A DNA stretch of 8,569 nt from Pseudomonadota bacterium (GTDB lineage: Bacteria > Pseudomonadota > Gammaproteobacteria > Steroidobacterales > Steroidobacteraceae): the NCBI GenBank assembly GCA_021780395.1, contig JAJXYU010000071.1, positions 1 through 8,569 on the forward strand, given 5' to 3'. This document shows positions 6,149 through 8,569 of this stretch, in pieces. Position 1 is the stretch's first letter; each line of letters opens with the position of its first letter. A program made the translations under genes and the position numbers. The notes below the pieces were generated by a model. It worked only from the letters and a program-made list of their open reading frames with translations. It was not told the origin of the DNA and searched no databases.

Positions 6149-7564
6149 TCAGCGCGCGACGGTGCGGCGGGCGAGCGTGAGTTCGCTCGCGGCGATCGCG
6201 GCGCGCTCGGTCGCCGGATCGAACGACCGGCTGAGCCAGAGATAGCTCCCGCCGGAGACCAGAAGCCCGGCGAGCCAACCGACGTCGAGGCCGCCGAGCG
6301 CCCGCGCGGCCGGGCCCACGTAGATCCCGGGCAGCACGAAGAACGGCCAGGTCACTGCGAACCCGGCGAGGTACGGCACCAGCCCTCGCCAGCCCCAGGC
6401 GCCGTAGATCCCGCGCGGGTCGAACAGGTCCGTGATCGCGTAGCGGCCGCGGCGCACGAAGAAATAATCCGCGAGGTTCACCGCGGTCCACGGCACGAGC
6501 AGGTAGAACATCACCGTGAGGCTCGCGAACAGCAGCCCGATCGCATCCATCGACAGCGCGAACGCGACCGTGCTCCAGGCGGCCGCGAGCGCGAGGATCG
6601 CGCCGATCCGCAGCCGGAAGCTCGGTCGCGCGTTGAACAGCGAGTTCGCCGCGGTGACCACGGTCAACATGCCGCTGTACGCGTTCAAGCCCATCGTCGC
6701 GACCAGCGCGGCGACCGACGCGAGCGCGAGCGTGACGCCGAAGCCTGTGAACAGCGCGTTGCCGGCGTCGTGCAGCGCGAGCAGGCCGTCGGCCGCGCCG
6801 AGCCGCGTCGCGAGCCACGCGCCGAGCGCGATCAGCCAGATCGCCGAGGAGGTCGCGCCCGCGAACACCGCGACGATCAGCCGGCCGGGGCGCGCGTCGC
6901 GCGGCAGGTAGCGCGAGTAGTCGGAGATCGACGGCGCGTAGGTGAGGTTGTAGCCCGCGCTCGCGGCGAACTGCGCGATGAACGCCGGCCAGGCGAACGC
7001 GCCGGTCGGCGGATGCGCGACCGTCACCCGGCCGACCGCGATCGCGACGCTGACCGCGAGGTACAGCGGCAGGCAGATCCAGAAGCACCAGCGGAAGATC
7101 CGGTGCAGCCAATCGTGGCCCAGCACCGCGATCAGGATCGCCGCCGAGGTCGCGCCGAGGATCACCGGCGCCGACGCCCAGCCGAGCATCGCCGCGAGGC
7201 CGTGCGCCATCAGCACGAGGTCCGCGACGTTGAACAGGATGAACATCACGAGCGTCGCGAGCAGCACCAGCACCACGCCGCGGTAGCCGAACTGCGCCCG
7301 CGACTGGATCATCTGCGGCAGGCCGAGTTCCGGGCCCTGCGAGGCGTGGAACGCGACGAACACCGTGCCGAACAGGATTCCGAGCGTACCGGCGAGCACG
7401 GTATAGCCGAAGCCGAGCCCCAGGCTCGGGCCGACGAAGCCGATCGCCAGCGTGAAGAAATGGAAGTTGCCGAGGAACCAGAACGTGACCTGGTCGCGGA
7501 TCCGGCCGTGTCGATCGTGCTCGGGAACCCAGTCGATCGACCGATGTTCGATGTTGAGTGCCAA
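6149..7564 (-). CDS. NCS1-family nucleobase/hydantoin-type cation symporter
   Basis: A 471-residue integral membrane protein of the nucleobase:cation symporter-1 family (CodB, PucI, Mhp1 relatives), which import purines, pyrimidines, allantoin or hydantoins with Na+ or H+. Family marks seen: IEHRSIDWVPEHDRHGRI (5-22) just before TM1, GNFHFFTLAIGFVGPSLG (32-49), QMIQSRAQFGYRG (84-96), YAPSISDYSRYLP (209-221) and PWTAVNLADYFFVRRG (358-373). Length and the number of hydrophobic stretches fit the usual 12 helices. The start is TTG at 7564: no ATG or GTG lies between an in-frame upstream stop and the conserved N-terminal motif, so a rare start is the best choice. GGAA lies only three bases upstream, a poor ribosome binding site. 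The gene is convergent with the amidohydrolase and divergent from the MFS gene. The motifs fit the bacterial CodB-like/purine-cytosine permease group, but the substrate cannot be deduced. Confidence 0.9.
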   Translation of the reverse strand: MALNIEHRSIDWVPEHDRHGRIRDQVTFWFLGNFHFFTLAIGFVGPSLGLGFGYTVLAGTLGILFGTVFVAFHASQGPELGLPQMIQSRAQFGYRGVVLVLLATLVMFILFNVADLVLMAHGLAAMLGWASAPVILGATSAAILIAVLGHDWLHRIFRWCFWICLPLYLAVSVAIAVGRVTVAHPPTGAFAWPAFIAQFAASAGYNLTYAPSISDYSRYLPRDARPGRLIVAVFAGATSSAIWLIALGAWLATRLGAADGLLALHDAGNALFTGFGVTLALASVAALVATMGLNAYSGMLTVVTAANSLFNARPSFRLRIGAILALAAAWSTVAFALSMDAIGLLFASLTVMFYLLVPWTAVNLADYFFVRRGRYAITDLFDPRGIYGAWGWRGLVPYLAGFAVTWPFFVLPGIYVGPAARALGGLDVGWLAGLLVSGGSYLWLSRSFDPATERAAIAASELTLARRTVAR

Positions 7565-7601
7565 AGGTTCCGTGGTGCCCGAGCGAGGAAGGTCTCAGGC
7601 G

Positions 7602-7630
7602 ACTATACCGGCATTCGCGGTGCCGGACCA
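7602..7630 (-). promoter_or_regulatory. Candidate promoter for the NCS1 transporter gene
   Basis: On the minus strand TATAGT (7607-7602) is a five-of-six match to the -10 consensus, about 37 bases ahead of the TTG start. Seventeen bases further upstream is TGGTCC (7630-7625), a poor -35 match. The -10 box stands out in GC-rich surroundings; the -35 does not, so an activator might be needed. Confidence 0.35.
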
Positions 7631-7658
7631 TGGCCGGCGCGATGAGCCGCGCGCGAGT

Positions 7659-7687
7659 TTGCGGCGCCCGCCGCGCACGCGTAGATT
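7659..7687 (+). promoter_or_regulatory. Candidate promoter for the MFS transporter gene
   Basis: TTGCGG (7659-7664) and TAGATT (7682-7687) are 17 bases apart, the ideal spacing; they match consensus at three and four of six positions. Transcription would start near 7694, leaving a leader of about 35 bases to the ATG at 7729. Together with the minus-strand candidate, this makes 7565-7728 a divergent promoter region of 164 bases. Confidence 0.4.
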
Positions 7688-7728
7688 CGCGCAAGGCAAG
7701 CACCCGCCGCACAGGACCTTCGCCCCGC

Positions 7729-8569
7729 ATGATCATTCCCGCGACCAACGCCGACCGCGCCGGCCCATCCCCCGCGACCCCCACGACCCCCGCGGCCGCG
7801 CACGCGGCGATCGCCGCGCGGCTCGACCGGCTGCCGCCGTCGCGCGCGATCTGGACGATCGTGCTGCTGATCTCGGCGGGCGGCGTGTTCGAGTACTACG
7901 ACCTCTTCTTCACCGCGTACGTCGCGCCCGGGATGGTGCACAGCGGCCTGTTCACGCCCGCGAGCCTCGGGGTGTTCGCGACGCTCGTGCCGATCGGCGT
8001 CGCCGGCTTCGGCACGTTCGTGTTCGCGACCTTCGCCGGGCTCTGGTGCGGCGTGGTCGCGCTCGGCACCGTCGCCGACCGGCTCGGCCGCAAACGCGTG
8101 TTCCTCGGCTCGCTGCTGTGGTATGTCGCCTGCACGACGATCATGGCGTTCCAGCGCACCGGCGAGGCGGTCGACCTGTGGCGGTTCATCGCCGGCGTCG
8201 GCTTCGGGGTGCAGCTCGTGACGATCGACGCGTATGTCTCGGAGCTCGTGCCCGCGCCGTACCGCGGTCGCGCGTTCTCGCTGAACCAGGTGGTGAGCTT
8301 CACCGCGGTGCCGCTCGTCGCGCTGCTCGCGTGGCTCCTGGTGCCGCACCGGATCGACGGCATGGACGGCTGGCGGATCGTGGTGCTGATCGGCTCGGCG
8401 GGCGCGCTCGTCGTGCTCGCGCTCGCGCGCGGGATCCCGGAGAGCCCGCGCTGGCTCGCGCTGCACGGCGGGTTCGAGCGCGCCGAGCGCATCGTCGCCG
8501 ACCTCGAACGGCGCAGCGGCCTCGAACCGGGCGCGATCGGCCCGGCCCGCGGGCTCGGCGCAGGTCCCG
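7729..8569 (+). CDS. MFS transporter, sugar-porter-like, 5' part (runs off window end)
   Basis: The first 280 codons of a major facilitator superfamily transporter; the frame is open to the window end. The ATG at 7729 has AGGA (7713-7716) twelve bases upstream, rather far. A Pro/Thr/Ala-rich start (about 1-30) leads into RLDRLPPSRAIW and the first helix with GGVFEYYDLFFTAYVAPGM (51-69). An acidic residue and aromatic run in TM1 like this is seen in metabolite and sugar MFS carriers. The loop after TM2 has the MFS signature GTVADRLGRKR (113-123), TM4 follows with RFIAGVGFG, and IPESPRWL (236-243) after TM6 is the sugar (and other) transporter signature. This is therefore roughly the N-terminal six helices and the start of the central loop. 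Substrate unknown; a carboxylate, aromatic acid or sugar is possible for this group. It is divergent from the NCS1 gene and may share control with it. Confidence 0.88.
   Translation, partial: MIIPATNADRAGPSPATPTTPAAAHAAIAARLDRLPPSRAIWTIVLLISAGGVFEYYDLFFTAYVAPGMVHSGLFTPASLGVFATLVPIGVAGFGTFVFATFAGLWCGVVALGTVADRLGRKRVFLGSLLWYVACTTIMAFQRTGEAVDLWRFIAGVGFGVQLVTIDAYVSELVPAPYRGRAFSLNQVVSFTAVPLVALLAWLLVPHRIDGMDGWRIVVLIGSAGALVVLALARGIPESPRWLALHGGFERAERIVADLERRSGLEPGAIGPARGLGAGP

Noticed and set aside
5954..7645. 563-codon plus-strand frame antisense to the NCS1 gene
   Set aside because: The product is almost wholly Arg, Glu, Asp, Gln and His; it is the reverse image of a membrane protein in GC-rich DNA. 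The minus strand gives full NCS1 motifs.
5841..7784. 647-codon minus-strand frame overlapping the NCS1 gene and running across its promoter region
   Set aside because: It is a shifted reading of the NCS1 gene and parts of its neighbours, and lacks any membrane segments or motifs.
7603..8492. Minus-strand frames opposite the MFS gene
   Set aside because: Composition is antisense-like, while the plus strand encodes helices and MFS signatures even though it has no stop before the window end.

Overview
The window is very GC-rich, with codons strongly biased to G or C in the third position, and is densely packed with genes. The type II secretion genes and the gene types point to a high-GC proteobacterium, probably a gammaproteobacterium of the Xanthomonadales/Nevskiales kind or a betaproteobacterium. 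This placement rests on gene content and composition only.

Region 1 (1-4113, + strand) is a type II secretion block. It holds the 3' part of gspD (outer-membrane secretin), complete gspE (cytoplasmic assembly ATPase) and complete gspF (inner-membrane platform protein). Their stops and starts overlap (ATGA, then TGATG), so they should be translated as one operon. No gspG or other pseudopilin gene follows gspF. The GspE has clear Walker A, Walker B, Asp and His boxes but has lost all four cysteines of the zinc-binding module usual in this family.

Region 2 (4114-4554) is a short intergenic stretch with a strong imperfect inverted repeat overlapping a possible promoter. It is followed by a small gene for an 89-residue charged protein (acidic front, lysine-rich tail) of unknown function.

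Region 3 (4555-8569) looks metabolic. It holds an M20-family amidohydrolase of the AbgB-like group (+), an NCS1-family nucleobase/hydantoin-type cation symporter (-, convergent with the hydrolase, 16 bp apart), and the first 280 codons of an MFS transporter (+, divergent from the symporter, cut by the window end). Together they suggest uptake and hydrolysis of an amide-bearing, possibly nitrogen-containing, compound. The substrate cannot be read from the sequence, and the two transporters may be unrelated to the hydrolase.

I see no CRISPR array, insertion sequence, tRNA, rRNA, phage gene or defence system, and no clear sign of a new multi-gene system. The points most worth a second look are the zinc-less GspE, the altered metal-site motifs of the M20 enzyme and the palindrome/promoter upstream of the small charged protein.
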